A stretch of 64,000 nt of DNA, taken from the NCBI GenBank assembly GCA_963931865.1, contig OZ007510.1:2069205-2133204 (forward strand), given 5' to 3'. Source of the DNA: Axinella damicornis. Taxonomy: Eukaryota > Porifera > Demospongiae > Axinellida > Axinellidae. The notes beneath the pieces were generated by a model. It made no database searches, was not told the origin of the DNA, and was given only the letters and a program-made list of their open reading frames with translations. Positions 22,401 through 35,524 of this stretch are shown in pieces (position 1 is the first letter of the stretch; every line of letters starts with the position of its first letter). A program made the translations under genes and the position numbers.

Positions 22401-25400
22401 CAGCGTGACGAGCCCATAACCTAAAATCGTACAGAATGCTACACAGAACCAATTTGACTTGGAATTGCACAACAGAAGCAAGAGCAATTTCCTTTGTTGG
22501 CTGCATGGTGGTGGAATTATCATTTGATTAGGTAACCCCTCGGACACTCAAGCCCCACAAGTGAATGGGACTGGGTATTCCACACTTCCTGGATACCATT
22601 TGCTGCAAACATGGCAGACTGGGTCAAACTAGTTCCAAGTGATGGTATCTTAGCAACTAACCACTAGCAAGAGCAGCCTGTCAAAATGCTGTATATATTT
22701 CCACAGTAAATAATCAGCATGCTTATACAGGATATCATACCAGTCCGGCCATTTGCAGAGCCTCATTGATTCTGTCCACAAAGAGTGCCGGTGTACCTAG
22801 AGAGTCACAAGACCACCACACACAAACCGGAGGAAGTAAACAAGTGTACTTGCACAACAGGAAATCACTACAAGTAGCCGTCCGAGAGATCAAAGGCTCT
22901 GGTAAGCTCCTGTTTTGCTTGCACTGTGGGTTACTGAACAAACCCTGTTAGCCTCATACCAGAATGACTATGGGAATGAGACCAGGCTATTCATACGTAC
23001 CTGACACTTCTAAGTCTGTCAACAACTTGGGTTTCTCCGGGAAAGCTACCTACATAGGAGGAAGTACTACTCAGTCATTTTGGTAGTAATCTCTAGTAAT
23101 CCCTAGTAATCTCTAGTAATCCCTAGTAATCCCTAGTAATCGATCCCTAGTAATCTCTAGTAATCCCTAGCAATCCCTACCCTAGTAATCCCTGTAATCC
23201 TAGTCAATCTCTAATAAGGACTACATTTCAATATGCTACACTATGGGCTTGTGATTACCGTATCCTCCTTGCAAACAGTCCATATATTCATGGTGTGCTG
23301 AACTCCAGGCTGCCCACACAATATAAAAATTCCATCCTTGATGTCATGAGAGAGATACTAGGCAGCTACTTCAGTTAAGTCTTGCTAGCCAGTCTTTCAC
23401 TTTGCTGAGAGGCTCTGGCTTACCACCGATGGCTATACACTCCTGGAAGTTACTATAGAGATTACTAGAAATGTTGTGTGACATGTGCATTGCAAGTTAT
23501 AGTAGTCACACACTTGGGGTGCTGTGCACTGTCCTAGCTAGTCACGTCTGCACAGCTGTCGTGCTCTGCTGCTCTCCCTCACCTGATCAGCCAGGGAGCC
23601 ACTCGTGAGGTATGGCTTCTGGGGAAGAAACATCACATAGTGGTGGCTGCCGTCCGGGCAGAGGCAGGCTGATCCCTTCAGAGGTCTCCAGAGATCCCGC
23701 AACACCCGCAGGATGGAGCTCTTGCCACTTCCTGTAGGCAGGTACATCCATGGCCTAAAATTAGTACTAGCCCAGTAGCTGTCCAGTAATTATTGTTATT
23801 ACTAGCCCAAGCAACTCATAATAGTACTAGCCCAAGTGGACACTGCTAGTTTATTACATCTACAATAGGTGCATTACAGTTGGATAACCAGCCCGTATAC
23901 TAACATGCACTGAAGTGAGAACTGCCCTCCTGGTTATGCAACTAGAACGGTACCTCAGGTCTTACTCTCACCTTGTGGATACTTCAGCTGACCCTGATTG
24001 CATCCACCTGCTCATACTACTGTCATGCTGCTTGTAGGCAGTTAGCTCATGGCTTGTTTCAATTAACGCACATACGTGAAGTCATATCCTTTCAATTACA
24101 CTGAAGTGAGTAATGGCGAGGGGCCAATTGGAAAACAAAAGCACTCATAGAATCTCTGTGTACCTCACCTGAGTGCTATACAATTTGATTTGCTTATACA
24201 GGACAAATTTACCCCTACAAGGAGTGTAGAAACAGTCTACGGTATTAGCTGAGAGTTACCTGAGTCTCCAAGTATCAAAACATTTTTGCCTTTCTTAAAT
24301 TGCAAATTCAATCCTATATGAGTGAGTGTGGGTGTGATGGGGAGGAAGAGGAAGGGAGGGGGGGAGGGAGGGTAGGGAGAGAGAGGAAGGGGAGGGAGAA
24401 GGAGGGAGGGGAGAGAGGAGGAGAGACCATACATAGGATTATTACGTGGCCTGAATCAGCGTTTGCTGCACATAATTATGCAACTGATATAATGATATGT
24501 ACCTTCAACCAGTGGTATGGTTTGGTGTGGGGGAGCCACTGAGAGATTGCTGAGAACAGCTGCGAACTCTGTGCACTGGGGCGGGAGGGGGCGGCTGTGC
24601 AGGAAGCAAAACGAAGAGATCTTTCAAATTACACTCTTGTGGAAAAAGACATGCATGAAGGTGTCTCCTTTCCCATATACTCCCACTCCTGATCCCCTCC
24701 CCAAGCCCCTCCCCCAAGCCCCACCCCCCAAGCCCCTCCTCCGATCCCCTCCCCCAAGCCCCCTCCCACACCTATTAGAGTTGATTGAAGGAATTACAGT
24801 TCCAATTTTACTGTCCTCTTCACTGCAACTGTCTTCCTTCTCTTCTTCCTCATTTTCCTCCTCTTTCTCATCTTCTTTCTTCCTTGAGATCAATTGTTGG
24901 AGGGCTTCAATTAGCTCTCCTATTCTGCGCAAGGGTAATGGCAATACAATCAAGATAGTCTCACTCACAGTCTCATGCCCAGACCTTATTAATTATACTC
25001 ATCCCCGGCAAGAATGGTCTGGTGATACATACCTCTCAGTCAGAAACTTTATGGTGGGTACATGAGAGCTAACACATTCAAATTGAGAAGAACAATTACA
25101 GACTGCGTGGGACTGCATGAGGCAGCTGTAGTCTCGGCCCCAGACCCCAGTGCGGATCACTTACAGTATCTTGGGCTAGGAATGAGATACGAGGCTGGAA
25201 TTTGCACCATTGTGATCAGCACAAACGGAGCATTCACATGATGTCCATTTTGCAGTAGGTTGAATTTTGACCCAAAATCATGAAAAACCATGGATTATAG
25301 CCTTTGGTTGAGTGCGATTTTTGGCCAAAATGTGACCTATACTGAAAATCCATTTTAGGACATCAGTTGAATGTTCTTTTCATGCTGATCACAATGGTGC

Positions 25401-28400
25401 AAATCCCAGCTTCATATCTCATTCCTAGCCCAAGTTACATAGCAAATAAATGTACTGCGCCTTGCCTCATTCCCATGCAGACCTCTACACCGCCAGTTTT
25501 TCGCTTACAATACTGAAAGCGATAAAAAACTGGACTTGGGAATGAGGCTATGCATGCCCACAGGACGCCCTCCGCAACAAGTGGTATAATTGGGAGAAAT
25601 GGTGCCAAAATGTGCCATAATTGGGAGAAAATGGTGTCCAAAACATGCATTTGGATGACACAGTCACAAGATCTTTTCATGCATGATAATTTTCACACCA
25701 TTGATTTGAGGCTCTTACAAATTAATCTTGGAGCCCAACCATACCTGTGTGTGTAGCCAGCTATGTCAGTGAAGGCGACGGCAGTATCCACTAGGGTGGA
25801 GAACTTGTTCAGGAGGTACATGGAAACAAAGGCATTCTGGCGACAGGGGGAGAGGTCAGAGTGGAGAGGTCAGAGTACAGTCACTACATGACTTGAGAGT
25901 ACTGCATTTCTGTGTCATGGACAGTACTATTTCATGTTGCAGTGACCATTCAGGGAAGTATGACAAATGGCAATCTTCGTGGGTATCAATCCATTTTATT
26001 TAATGTTACTAATTTTGTTTATGGTATGCATAACGTATGGTGACGTTCAATACACACATGGCACGAGAACACACACTGCTCGTCAAGCTCGTCCCAATCA
26101 TTTGCTGCATGAGGTGAGTTCATGCTACTCGAAATACTAGCTGCAGGCACTACTTCAGGGCATTCAGCAGCACTTCTACTCAGGGTGTGGGTATGATCTG
26201 AGGGTGTGGCTACGATCTGAGGGTGTGGCTACGATCTGAGGGTGTGGCTACGATCTGAGGGTGTGGCTACAATCTGAGGGTGTGGCTACAATCTGAGGGT
26301 GTGGCTACGATCTGAGGGTGTGGCTACGATCTGAGGGTGTGGCTACGATCTGAGGGTGTGGCTATGATCTGAGGGTGTGGCTACGATCTGAGGCTACAGT
26401 CTGAGGGTGTGGCTACAATCTGAGGGTGTGGCTACAATCTGAGGGTGTGGCTACGATCTGAGGGTGTGGCTACGATCTGAGGGTGTGGCTACGATCTGAG
26501 GCTACAGTCTGAGGGTCCGGGTGCACCTACAATCTGAGGGTGTGGCTATGATCAAAGGGTGTGGCTACGATCTGAGGGTGTGGCTACAATCTGAGGGTGT
26601 GGCTATGATCTGAGGGTGCAGCTACGATCTGATGGTGGCATCATAGAAATACTACAAACACGTACCAGTTTGGAACAAGAGATTGCAGGCCATCTGCAGA
26701 AACGTGGATCCTACAGATTCACAGGAGGCGCATCTGTAAGATCCACTTTCAAGCAAGTTGGATCTTTCAGGAGAGCTACTTATATGTTTTCATCCAAACA
26801 GCAAGTTGGGAGCACAGACAGAAGGACAGACTGGCAGACAGACACATAGACAGATAGACAGACAGACAGACAGACAGATGAACAGACAGACAGGTGCAGA
26901 GGCAAATCGATAGCTGGATAGATCGACAACCTTGCTGATGATTGAGCTGAGCTTGGATGGATCCAGACTGTCGTACTTCCCAGAAAACACAGTGATTCCG
27001 ACCAGAGAGTAGCTGATGATGGAGCTCACATAGTCAAACACATTTACAGACACTGAAGATGAAGCAGAGAAGAAATGGAGAACAACTTGAAAGCTACCTC
27101 CCACGGATATTGCATGGCGCTCTCCTATTGTACATGCTGTTGCTAAGGACAATGCTAGGGCTGTTGCGTGGGCTGTTGCTATAGCCATTGTACATTTTAG
27201 TCTCATACCCAAGCCCTATAGGTATGAGCGTAGTAGAGATTTGCATCAAATGCTGTTTCAGCTGTTTAGAAGAACGACAGTGTGTTTAGCAAGTATCAAA
27301 AACAGTCTGGGTCTTATTACATCCTCCGAAGCCTTAGCTGTTCCAGGTTCGAACTCCTTCCACTCCCTGCAAATATAACAAGTGAGTCTTTAAAAGACTT
27401 GATGTGTCTCGGCACGACTTGGTATCAGCTAGAATCATGCAGAGGACATGGCAGCTGCTTAATCCTTTATTATGACTGCAAAATCTGTTAGCTATGAGAC
27501 TTTCAGCTTAAGTGAGCGTCAATATCCTTGGAGGTTCTGTGTGAGCAAGGGGTGGGTCAGGACAAAGGGTGAAAGCAGTATGGTCGTGTCTGGGCTTGAT
27601 GTTTAGTCAACACCTTGGCCAATTCTTTCAGCACTTATCTATAGGCCTATAGCTAGCTAGCTAGAGCTGAGTGAGCTTTAGTATGCACTTGGGATGGCTG
27701 AGTGCAGCACACTGGATGGGTGAGTATTCATTGTCCTGAATTAAGTATTAGAGCTACGTAGCAGCAGTCTTGGTAAGAGGATTCATGAGCAGCCATGCAA
27801 ACCCATAATCATATTTGAAGATCTAGTTGCACGTTATAAATACGTTTGACACCCTATTAAGGGTGTAGAGCATGCATGCAGCACTTGCGCGGGCGCATTG
27901 CGAAAAGCGACGTACGTACCACGTACCACGTACGTACCTACGCATCCAGCACTGTGTCTCGGCACTTCGGTGCCGAGACAAAAAAATTGCTACACTGCAA
28001 ATATCAAAATTGGAGGCTGGGAACAAAGTAAAGTTCATCTTCTCAAGGCTTACAGGAGTATGAGGGAAGGGGTAAGAGGGGAGGTAAGACGGAGGGAGGG
28101 AAGGGATAAGAGGAGAGGGATATAAGAGATCAGGGGAGGAATAAGAGGGGAGGGGTAAGAGGGAGGGAGGGGAGGGGTGAGGGAGGGAGGGAAGGGATAA
28201 GAGGTCAGGGGAGGAATAAGAGGGGAGGAGGGAGGGAAAGGATAAGAGGGCAGGGGAAGAAAGAGAGGGGAGGGGTAAGAGGGAGGAACAAGAGGGGAGG
28301 GGTATTATAAGGAGACGGGTAAGAGCGGGATAAGAGGGTGTGGCATGTGCAAGAAAGAGATTTAGATATCACTTACTGTTCAGTAGAAACTGCCAGTGGA

Positions 28401-31400
28401 CGACACCACGTTGAGTGTGCAGCAGAGACTACAGGGGAAGCAGCAGTAATTGCCGTCTCTCTCACTCCAACGCCATCAATCTACGTATATACCTTTAGCA
28501 GCCTGTTAGACTTTTCTCCTTCAAGGTTTCCGGCCCTGAGGAGGACAGACCGATGACATCATACGGTAGCATAAAACAGGACGTGGAAGAGGCCACAATT
28601 TTGAGAGCATGAGAAAGAACTGAGGGCCTGAGAACTGAGTATAATGATATATTCGGCAATGTTGTTATACATCTGGAGGCCTGAAGCCGCCATCAGTGGC
28701 TAGAGCCTCATGAATAACTCCTAGATACAATTCAGTAGTCTAGTGCCCAGACCACACCCCCTCGCGGTTCTCCCACGAGGGGGTGTGGTTCTGGGCATGA
28801 GACTAACAATTCGGGCATCACCATCACTCACTGGTAGAAGGCCACAGACTCGGCACTGGCCCTGACCTGGACATGGTGGAACCTGCAAGGGAGAAACAAA
28901 GCAGCTGCCAATCCAACATGTACAAGCATAATTATACAGTAACGTTCATTGAAGGACTAGTCTCGTCCCTGGAAACAAGGCTGGCAAGGACTAGTCTTAT
29001 CCCTGGGAACAAGGGTAGCATTGAAGGATTAGTCTTATCCCTGGGAACAAGGGTAGCATTGAAGGACTAGTCTTGTCCCTGGGAACAAGGGTAGCATTGA
29101 AGGACTAGTCTTGTCCCTGGGAACAAGGGTAGCATTGAAGGACTAGTCTTGTCCCTGGGAACAAGGCTGGCAAGGACTAGTCTCGTCCCTGGGAACAAGG
29201 CTGGCAAGGGCCTACTGTGCCAGACTAGCAGGACTTGCACAGGGTGTGTATGTCAACAACTGAAAATATGTATGAACCTGAAGTTCCCTTCTTGTCTCTC
29301 CTGTCTGAATACAAGGGAGATGATTGGGCCCATGATGAACTTGTTGATCACCGTGGATACCAGAAAGAAGGCATAGATGCACACGGGTCCTATATACCCC
29401 ATGCTATGAGGGAGGGAGGGAGGGAGGGAGGGAGGGAGGGAGGGAGGGAGGGAGGGATGGAGAGGGAGGGAGGGAGAGGGAAAGGGAGGGAGAGGGGGAG
29501 GAGGGAGAGGGGGAGGGAGGGAGAGGGAGGGGGAGAGGGAGAATCATTGCAGTGAGGGGAGTAGGGAGGGAGGAGTGGAGAAGGGATGTCACGCTGTTGA
29601 GGCACTCCTTTCCAAAACTTCGACTTTAATAATCAAACCATGCACGAGTACAATCAAGTTCAAATTAACTCTCTACCAACCAAGACGGCAAATGCCATCA
29701 TGAGCTCCCCATAAGCCCGTAAGAATTTCTATGGGGAATTTAATACTAGGACATTATACCTTAATAAAGGGTTTGTTCCTTATGGTTGACAAAGAGTTAA
29801 ATCATCCGCACCAAATGCACATTAGAACCACAAAACTTGATTCTAACACAAAAGTTTGTTTCCACCCACGAAAATAACACAGTATACAGTATCCTAGCTA
29901 CCATAGATATTTACAGGTCACCAGCACAACTTGGTCAAACAAACTGAAACTGATTTGGCTCCAAAATGGTCTGAGTTATTTTTCTATGCACACCACTTGC
30001 ATTACCTATGATAGGTCAGGTAGGTGTAGTAGGCAATCGTGAAGGGCGAAATGACAATCTTGGGTATAACTTCGCTCAGTTGCTCACAGAACCGATCCAC
30101 GTCTTGTGTGATCCGCTGGTCACTGAGAGAGAGGGATCACATGGCAGTCAGGTGATAGTCATGTGATCTATACACAGACTGACATATGCATACATGTGTG
30201 GTATAGACTCATTCCCAGGTCCATGCTGAAATCTGGGGGGTTCTCGAATTGGGGTAGCTCTTCCTTTGCCAATTACTGCACAGGTGAACATGTGCTAATA
30301 GATACAGATTACTGGAGACATGCCACAAAGTACTGACACAGGTAGCCTCGTTCCCAGGCCCGAGACGGCGAGGAGAAAAGGGCCTGGTTTCCAGTGTTTG
30401 CGCATGCGCTTAATTATCTGTAACCGTAACACGTATTCATAAGGGGGAGGGTGCAAATGACGTCTTCGTAGTCACATGGTCGAGGGTGTGACGCTACCTA
30501 TTTTGCTACACTTGTCCTCGATCCGCGAGATGAGGGGCGACACAACCACAATTGCACTGCCACCAGCAGCAGACTTACCGGACATTCTTTATTCAAAACA
30601 AACGGAAGAGTCTGGTAGCATACTGACTCCACCCGGTAGGTGCCATGGTAGCCACACGAAAACCTCCCATCGTTCAATCGCAGGTCGCTGTTCTAGCTCA
30701 ATTCAGGAGCGCCTTGCCGCCTGAGGACATAGGAGAGCACGATCGAGAGCTGCTGTAACGCACGCCACTACTACTAAGTACTTGCTAGCTAATTAACTGT
30801 ACGGATCACGTTATCCACTTCGACGTCACAAGTGTACAAACATAATCGAACGTCCACGGTGCCGGTGGAATTCCACCGCTAGTTAGCGCATGCGCAAACA
30901 GTGGAAACCAGGCCCTTTTCTCCTCGCCGTCTCGGGCCTGGGAACGAGGCTATGACACAGGATACTGTGTACTGAGCTGTTTCTGGGACATCTCAAAGTC
31001 TGTCAGTGTGGCTTAGTGTCTACTGAGGTCTTGGGTTTGAATCCTAAAATTTCTCTACACCGCCATCACTGTATCCTACAGTTACTAGCCCATTAGTCTG
31101 CTGTCCAATCAAGTCACAGATCACCTTTTCACATTCACATTCACATTTGGAGTCCGCATTGGGTTGAATTGCCAAAAGTGTTGGTACCACTGTTCCACTG
31201 ACTTACGGGTTGTCTATCTTGAGGTCGATCAAGTTGAGATGGTAGTAGTTTGTTCCTGTGAAGTACCGGGTGTGGAGGAACTGGGATATGAGACCCCTCC
31301 AGTGAACATACAGGAGACCAGCCAGCATAGCGCTCGCACTCTTGCACTTGTACAGGGAATGGAGGGGGAAGTGAGGGAGGGAGGGGAGGAGGGAAGGGAG

Positions 31401-32333
31401 GGGAGGGGGGGAGGGGGGGGGGGAGGAGGAAGGAGAGGGGGAGAGAGGGAGGGAGGGGAGGAGGGGAGGGAGGGGAGGGGAGGGGGAGGGGGGAGGAGGA
31501 AGGAGAGGGGGGAGAGAGGGGTGGGAGGGGGGGGGAGACATAAGGAGAGGTAGGGGAGGGATGGAGGGAGGGAGGGGAAGGGAGGAAAAGAGGGAGGGAC
31601 GGAGGGAGGAAGAGAAAGGAGGGAGCATGGGAGAGAGCATGGGAGGGGGGAAGGGGGAGGGGGAGGAGGGAGGAGAGGGTGGGAGGGGGAGGGAGGAGTG
31701 AGAGGGAGGGAGGGGGAGGGGAGGGAGGGGAAGAGATAGGGATGGAGGGGGAGATAGGGGGACATAAGGGGAGGTAGGGGAGGGATGGAGGGAGGGAAGG
31801 GAGAGAGAGAGGAATGAAGGGAGGATGGAGGGAGAGAGGGAGGGTAAGCGGTAAGCTAGACACTTGAAGCACCTTGGGGTAGACAAATCCAGTAACCTTA
31901 CCACACACACAGAGGCAACAACCACAGCAGATATCCAGAGTGCCTGCTTGAATGCCTCAACATCCTTCGCAGTTAGTGCCGCATAAAACTTGCTGGGAAG
32001 AAGTCCAGTCTGGTAGATGTTATACTCCTCTGGAAGAATGATGTAACAGTGATGTCACTGACAGGTGAAACTAGTCTGTTGAAGGGATTAATGTTCCATG
32101 CACCAGATCCTGGTGCATGGAACTGGAATACTCATGGTGCATGGAACAACACTTCCCTTCGCCAGACTAGGTCCCCCTGTGAAAACATACGAAGGAGCCT
32201 ACTGAGGAGCCAGGACGAACCTGCTGATCGTGCAAACACGAGAATAAGGAAGAGGATAAAGGACTTGGAGCACACACGAGGGAATGCCACTCGCATCACA
32301 CGCCAGAATCGCTTCACGAATAGTACATTTAAC
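19490..32333 (-). CDS. ABCD4: ABCD4, lysosomal cobalamin-exporting half ABC transporter
   Basis: Twenty exons join in phase: 32221-32333, 31902-32029, 31207-31346, 30006-30122, 29278-29403, 28832-28882, 28493-28535, 28377-28428, 26931-27052, 25745-25836, 24770-24924, 24503-24559, 24260-24313, 23583-23731, 23001-23049, 22741-22796, 22559-22602, 21467-21543, 20447-20562, 19490-19561. They give about 603 aa plus an unresolved N-terminal exon; human ABCD4 is 606. Landmarks: [40 protein letters not shown]; Walker A GDSGSGKSS split between two exons; [11 protein letters not shown]; signature VSPGE (human LSPGE); Walker B AILDEAS; H-loop SVGHRS; C-terminus ending QEVAY. A Lys/Glu/Asp-rich insert ([15 protein letters not shown]) lies between the TM and ATPase domains. 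In mammals ABCD4 works with LMBD1 to release vitamin B12 from lysosomes. The 22559-22602 exon is the least certain. Confidence 0.93.
19694..20425. repeat. 32-bp minisatellite in the last ABCD4 intron
   Basis: About 23 head-to-tail copies of a unit beginning GCTCCTGAGGCAAGGTGTGC and ending TGCAGCTCACGT. At the unit junctions many copies carry the E-box CACGTG, others CACATG. Every unit but a few has CTGCAG. Confidence 0.95.
20711..21394. mobile_element. ~684-bp TIR element in ABCD4 intron
   Basis: Ends TTGTGAATGTAACGTAGTCT and the near-perfect reverse complement (TIR about 36 bp to ATACGCCCA). Subterminal motifs CGAAAATAGGCCCACCC and GGGTGGGCGTACTTTCG repeat inside each end. No transposase. 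Lies between the signature and Walker B exons of ABCD4. Confidence 0.8.
23087..23206. repeat. 10-bp tandem repeat (TAGTAATCCC/TAGTAATCTC)
   Basis: About a dozen degenerate units in the ABCD4 intron following the Walker A exon. Confidence 0.85.
25170..25434. repeat. 265-bp foldback element, sister of 2207-2471
   Basis: Same position and length in the parental ABCD4 intron, with a few substitutions. Confidence 0.7.
26183..26636. repeat. 19-bp minisatellite, sister of 3231-3715
   Basis: Same GGGTGTGGCTACGATCTGA unit with fewer copies and different variant order; the (GACA)n at 26813-26893 follows. Confidence 0.95.
27379..27984. mobile_element. ~606-bp insertion present only in this ABCD4 copy
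   Basis: The duplicate at 4486-4496 reads straight from CTGCAAATATA into AAAAATTGCTACACTG. Here about 606 bp separates these blocks. The insert ends in a perfect 11-bp stem, TGTCTCGGCAC, with a TTCG loop, and TGTCTCGGCAC also occurs about 27 bp inside the other end. No TIR or clear target duplication, so the class is unknown; deletion from the other copy is the alternative. Confidence 0.65.
28035..28330. repeat. Purine-only tract, sister of 4560-4850
   Basis: GGGAGG/AAGAGG units just downstream of the donor of the 28377-28428 ABCD4 exon. Confidence 0.9.
28736..28805. mobile_element. 70-bp mini element, sister of 5242-5311
   Basis: Same insertion as in the duplicate, with the same 9-bp flanks ACAATTCAG/ACAATTCGG, so it predates the duplication. 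Confidence 0.8.
28945..29213. repeat. ~38-bp tandem array, sister of 5449-6026
   Basis: About seven units. To its right ABCD4 continues with the 29278-29403 exon, whereas the left copy breaks off at its array. Confidence 0.9.
29405..29580. repeat. (GGGA)n purine tract abutting an ABCD4 acceptor
   Basis: On the sense strand this is a CCCT tract ending one base from the CTCATAG acceptor of exon 29278-29403. Confidence 0.9.
30343..30952. mobile_element. 610-bp element with long TIRs and 9-bp target duplication
   Basis: TIRs of more than 60 bp begin TAGCCTCGTTCCCAGGCC and include an NRF1-like GCGCATGCGC. Flanks are identical: TGACACAGG at 30334-30342 and 30953-30961. No transposase. It is the largest member here of the TAGYCTSGTTCCCAG family and lies in an ABCD4 intron. 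Confidence 0.93.
31362..31850. repeat. ~490-bp purine-only tract in ABCD4 intron
   Basis: GGGAGG-type sequence upstream of the acceptor of exon 31207-31346. The long Pro/Ser-rich frames across it on the minus strand are artefacts of the simple sequence. Confidence 0.93.
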
Positions 32334-33990
32334 CTATAGAGATGGTGCACATGAAGTTGCAGATGAAGTTGTGAATGGTGAACACAGAGCTTGGATACAT
32401 ATATACGCATGTGCCTATAATATGTGTACGTGTGTGATCTGTGGAAATTATATTCGTACCGAGCTTGGTTGCTTCCAGCCTGTCTTGCACTCCGTTGGGT
32501 CACAGATGTATTTCTGAGCTGAGAGGTGAGTTGTGGAGGGAGAAGGGACGCGCCTTCCCCTAGTACTGCAGTTTTGCACAGCTCTGCCATCGACTGTCTT
32601 CAAAACACACACGTGGGTCAAGAGGTCAAAGTTCAGGTGCACTTCAATTGGCTGCGATCTTGCATGCAGAAAACCATCTAATCACTCCAAACAGGTATTT
32701 GCGCGAGTGTTTCGTGGAGCTGTATTTTCATGTCCTTGAAAAACACGTAGGACTATTTACATAGGTTGTACCGATGCAAAGGAAGGACAGAAAACCATAT
32801 AACTGGGGTGTTTACCATGTCAGAGACTAGTCTCATCTCGTTCCCGAGGAGGGTCTGGGAACGAGACTAGTCAGAGCCTCGGGTTTGCAAGCCTATGGGG
32901 ATGGACTGTAAATGCATGATGCTTCTGTGCTTGTATGACACCCAACAGCCTATATTCAGACCAAGAGGGGTTGGCAATTTGAATGCTATTTTCAATCTGA
33001 AAAGGGGCGGAGCTCATTGCAGAAACCAATCCTCACTGCTACTTTTAGGTTCGTAATTATTGACAGACAGTGACTGAGACAGTCGATGGAGGGCGGGGGT
33101 GAACGCATCCCAGATTGTACGTCCTGTAAGCTAATAGGAGCAGGTGGATGCTTTGCTGGAGCCGTGTATGCTGTTTATGAGAGGTCGAAACTGCCGTCAA
33201 CAAACAAAAACAGACACTGGCTTACAGTCATTGGTGTTGGTAGGTCCAGGGACTGCATAATATGCGGGTTGATTCAATGTGATTTGCTTAGCTAGTGATC
33301 TGCTTTATCGGTGCACCTAGCAGAAAGTAGCAGATGTCTGACATTGCTACACAGTCTTCCTCTGCCTTGTTCCCACCAGGGTTTGTCACAAGTGTATGCG
33401 CAAGAGTGTATGATGACATCATTGTCGATGATGTCATCATCCATTCTTGATCATGGATTGATCATGGATCGTGGAGTAGGTTTAGCCTCGTTCCCATGCA
33501 ACCTGGGACGTCGACGAGGCTGTACCTACTTCTTTTTCATGCAAGCACTAAACCTTGGTGGAAAGAGGCCAACTTGCCGGATGCCTGTCCATGCAATTCT
33601 TGTGCTGTTTAGCTATTGGTCAGTGCAGGTGCACTGATTGGAGCTAGTGCAGGTGTACTGATGGGAGCTAATAGGCTATGATGGTATGCTCATCCATGTA
33701 TTAAATATTTTGCGTACGTGTTCCTCTGCAGTTGCAGTGAGCCTCGGTGTTGCAAGGTTGTTGACATGATTGTACGAGACTTATACGTGTTGTATTTTAG
33801 TATGCTGTGTCAGTGTATTTCACTGTTTTGCCAATAGACGTCTAGAGAATTCGCTCGCGCTAGCACATCACAAGTAGTCTGATGACGTCACTGATTACCG
33901 CGTCGATCGCGCGATCGCATATCGCATGTCGGCGATGAGATAAAAATCGGGCATACCTAGCAAGTCGTAGAATCTGTACGAAAGACGAAG
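32334..33990. other. Divergent intergenic region ABCD4 / CRIM1-like
   Basis: Must hold the first ABCD4 exon, which I could not identify (it has to end in phase 2), and the promoter of the + strand CRIM1-like gene. It also contains the 42-bp mini element at 32828-32869 and a degraded relative near 33483-33524. Confidence 0.5.
32828..32869. mobile_element. 42-bp mini element with 9-bp target duplication
   Basis: Begins TAGTCTCATCTCGTTCCC and ends GGGAACGAGACTA. Flanks GTCAGAGAC (32819-32827) and GTCAGAGCC (32870-32878) match 8/9. Confidence 0.75.
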
Positions 33991-34693
33991 ATGCAAACGA
34001 GTTGGTTTGCGGTTGCACTGCTTGTATTCCGCCTGTATTCAGCGGTTCTGTCGCATCTTCCAGACGCGGTCGATATAGCTGCAACTGGACTGCGATGCCC
34101 CACGTGCAAACCTTCAAACTGCACAACGCCGGCTGGTTGTCCTGCTGGCAAGACTCTAGACCCGTGCGGCTGTTGCGACGTGTGCACGAAGGTGGTCAGT
34201 GAAGCCTGCGGTGGACCGTGGAACATGGGAGGAGTATGCGACCAATCCCTTAATCTTCTCTGCATTCCCGACGACCCTTATTCCACCTCGCAGCTGGGAA
34301 CATGCCAAGGTTTGTCTATAATTGAATGCTGCTTGTGGCATAGATATTATATCTATGCTTGTGGTGAGTTTGGTAGCTAGTGCTTCCGCTGGTAGTTATG
34401 CAGAACACATCACTGGATTTACCCTAGCCTGCCCTGATTGCACATGCAGCCTTGCATCTATCTCACTGCAGAGATCACCTCCTGCCTTGCATTTGGCTGT
34501 GACATTGAGGATGGCCACTGCCACTGCAGATACTCCAATGTTTGTCCTGTGCCACAGTTCAGCTATGCAACCATCGATGACTGTGAAGAGAATGTGCAAA
34601 GTAAGGTGCAGAATGGTGTCTGACCACGCCTGTGAGACTAACCCGCATGAAGATGGCCACACATGGTGTATATATAGGATCCTAGCTAGTAGT

Positions 34694-34730
<37 letters not shown>

Positions 34731-35493
34731 CCCCCCACCCACCCCAACTGCATGCATGCATATGTGACACAGGGAGTACTTTCTGCCATTGGCTATACAT
34801 CTATATACACTGTACCCACTTGGTTGAATCTCCTTGTGTTATTATGATCTAGAAACTGCATGTGAGGTGGTGAGATGCCCCGTGGAGGAGTGCCCTGAGG
34901 GTATGATCTACGATCCAGGATTTACAACCCCAGGAGAGTGCTGCCCGAGTGGTGGCTCATGTATTTGTGACTTCTCCCAGTGTGAAGTCTGCCCGCCAGG
35001 CAGTGAGCTTGTGGTGGTTACACCAGCCAATGAAACTGCTGGACAGTGCTGTGATGTAATCAAGTGCAAAACAGGTGAGCATAATGCAAGCAATGGGGTC
35101 CAAATTATTAAGGGATATGCAGGTACTGTTAGCAGCATTATTTGTCATGACTGTAAATGAATTCCTGGTCACATGCATTCATCTTTCATTGAAATGTCTT
35201 GGAATTTCGTACTCAACAGTGCATGCCCACTTGCACGCAAACAGCCATAGCTGTCCAGTCAAAATACAGCCCATGGTCATGGATTGTATTTTGACTTGAA
35301 GGCTATAGCTATTACCAAGGAGACCAGTAAACAAACAAAACCTCTAGACAATGTGAAAGACACCCTGTCCTGCTATATAGGCATAAAGACTTGCATGTGT
35401 ATACAAGCCAAATGGATGGATACTCATCGTTCCACCTTATATAGCTATGAAATTGACTTGTTTCTGGTCGTTTCCATAGTAATATTATTCAAT

Positions 35494-35524
<31 letters not shown>

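Noticed and set aside
30476..30724. 82-codon ORF
   Set aside because: Internal to the 610-bp non-autonomous TIR element, no recognisable domain.
31141..31925. Long Pro/Ser-rich open frames (up to 255 codons) on the minus strand
   Set aside because: They run across a purine/pyrimidine simple-sequence tract. The real ABCD4 exons on either side use other frames and clear splice sites.
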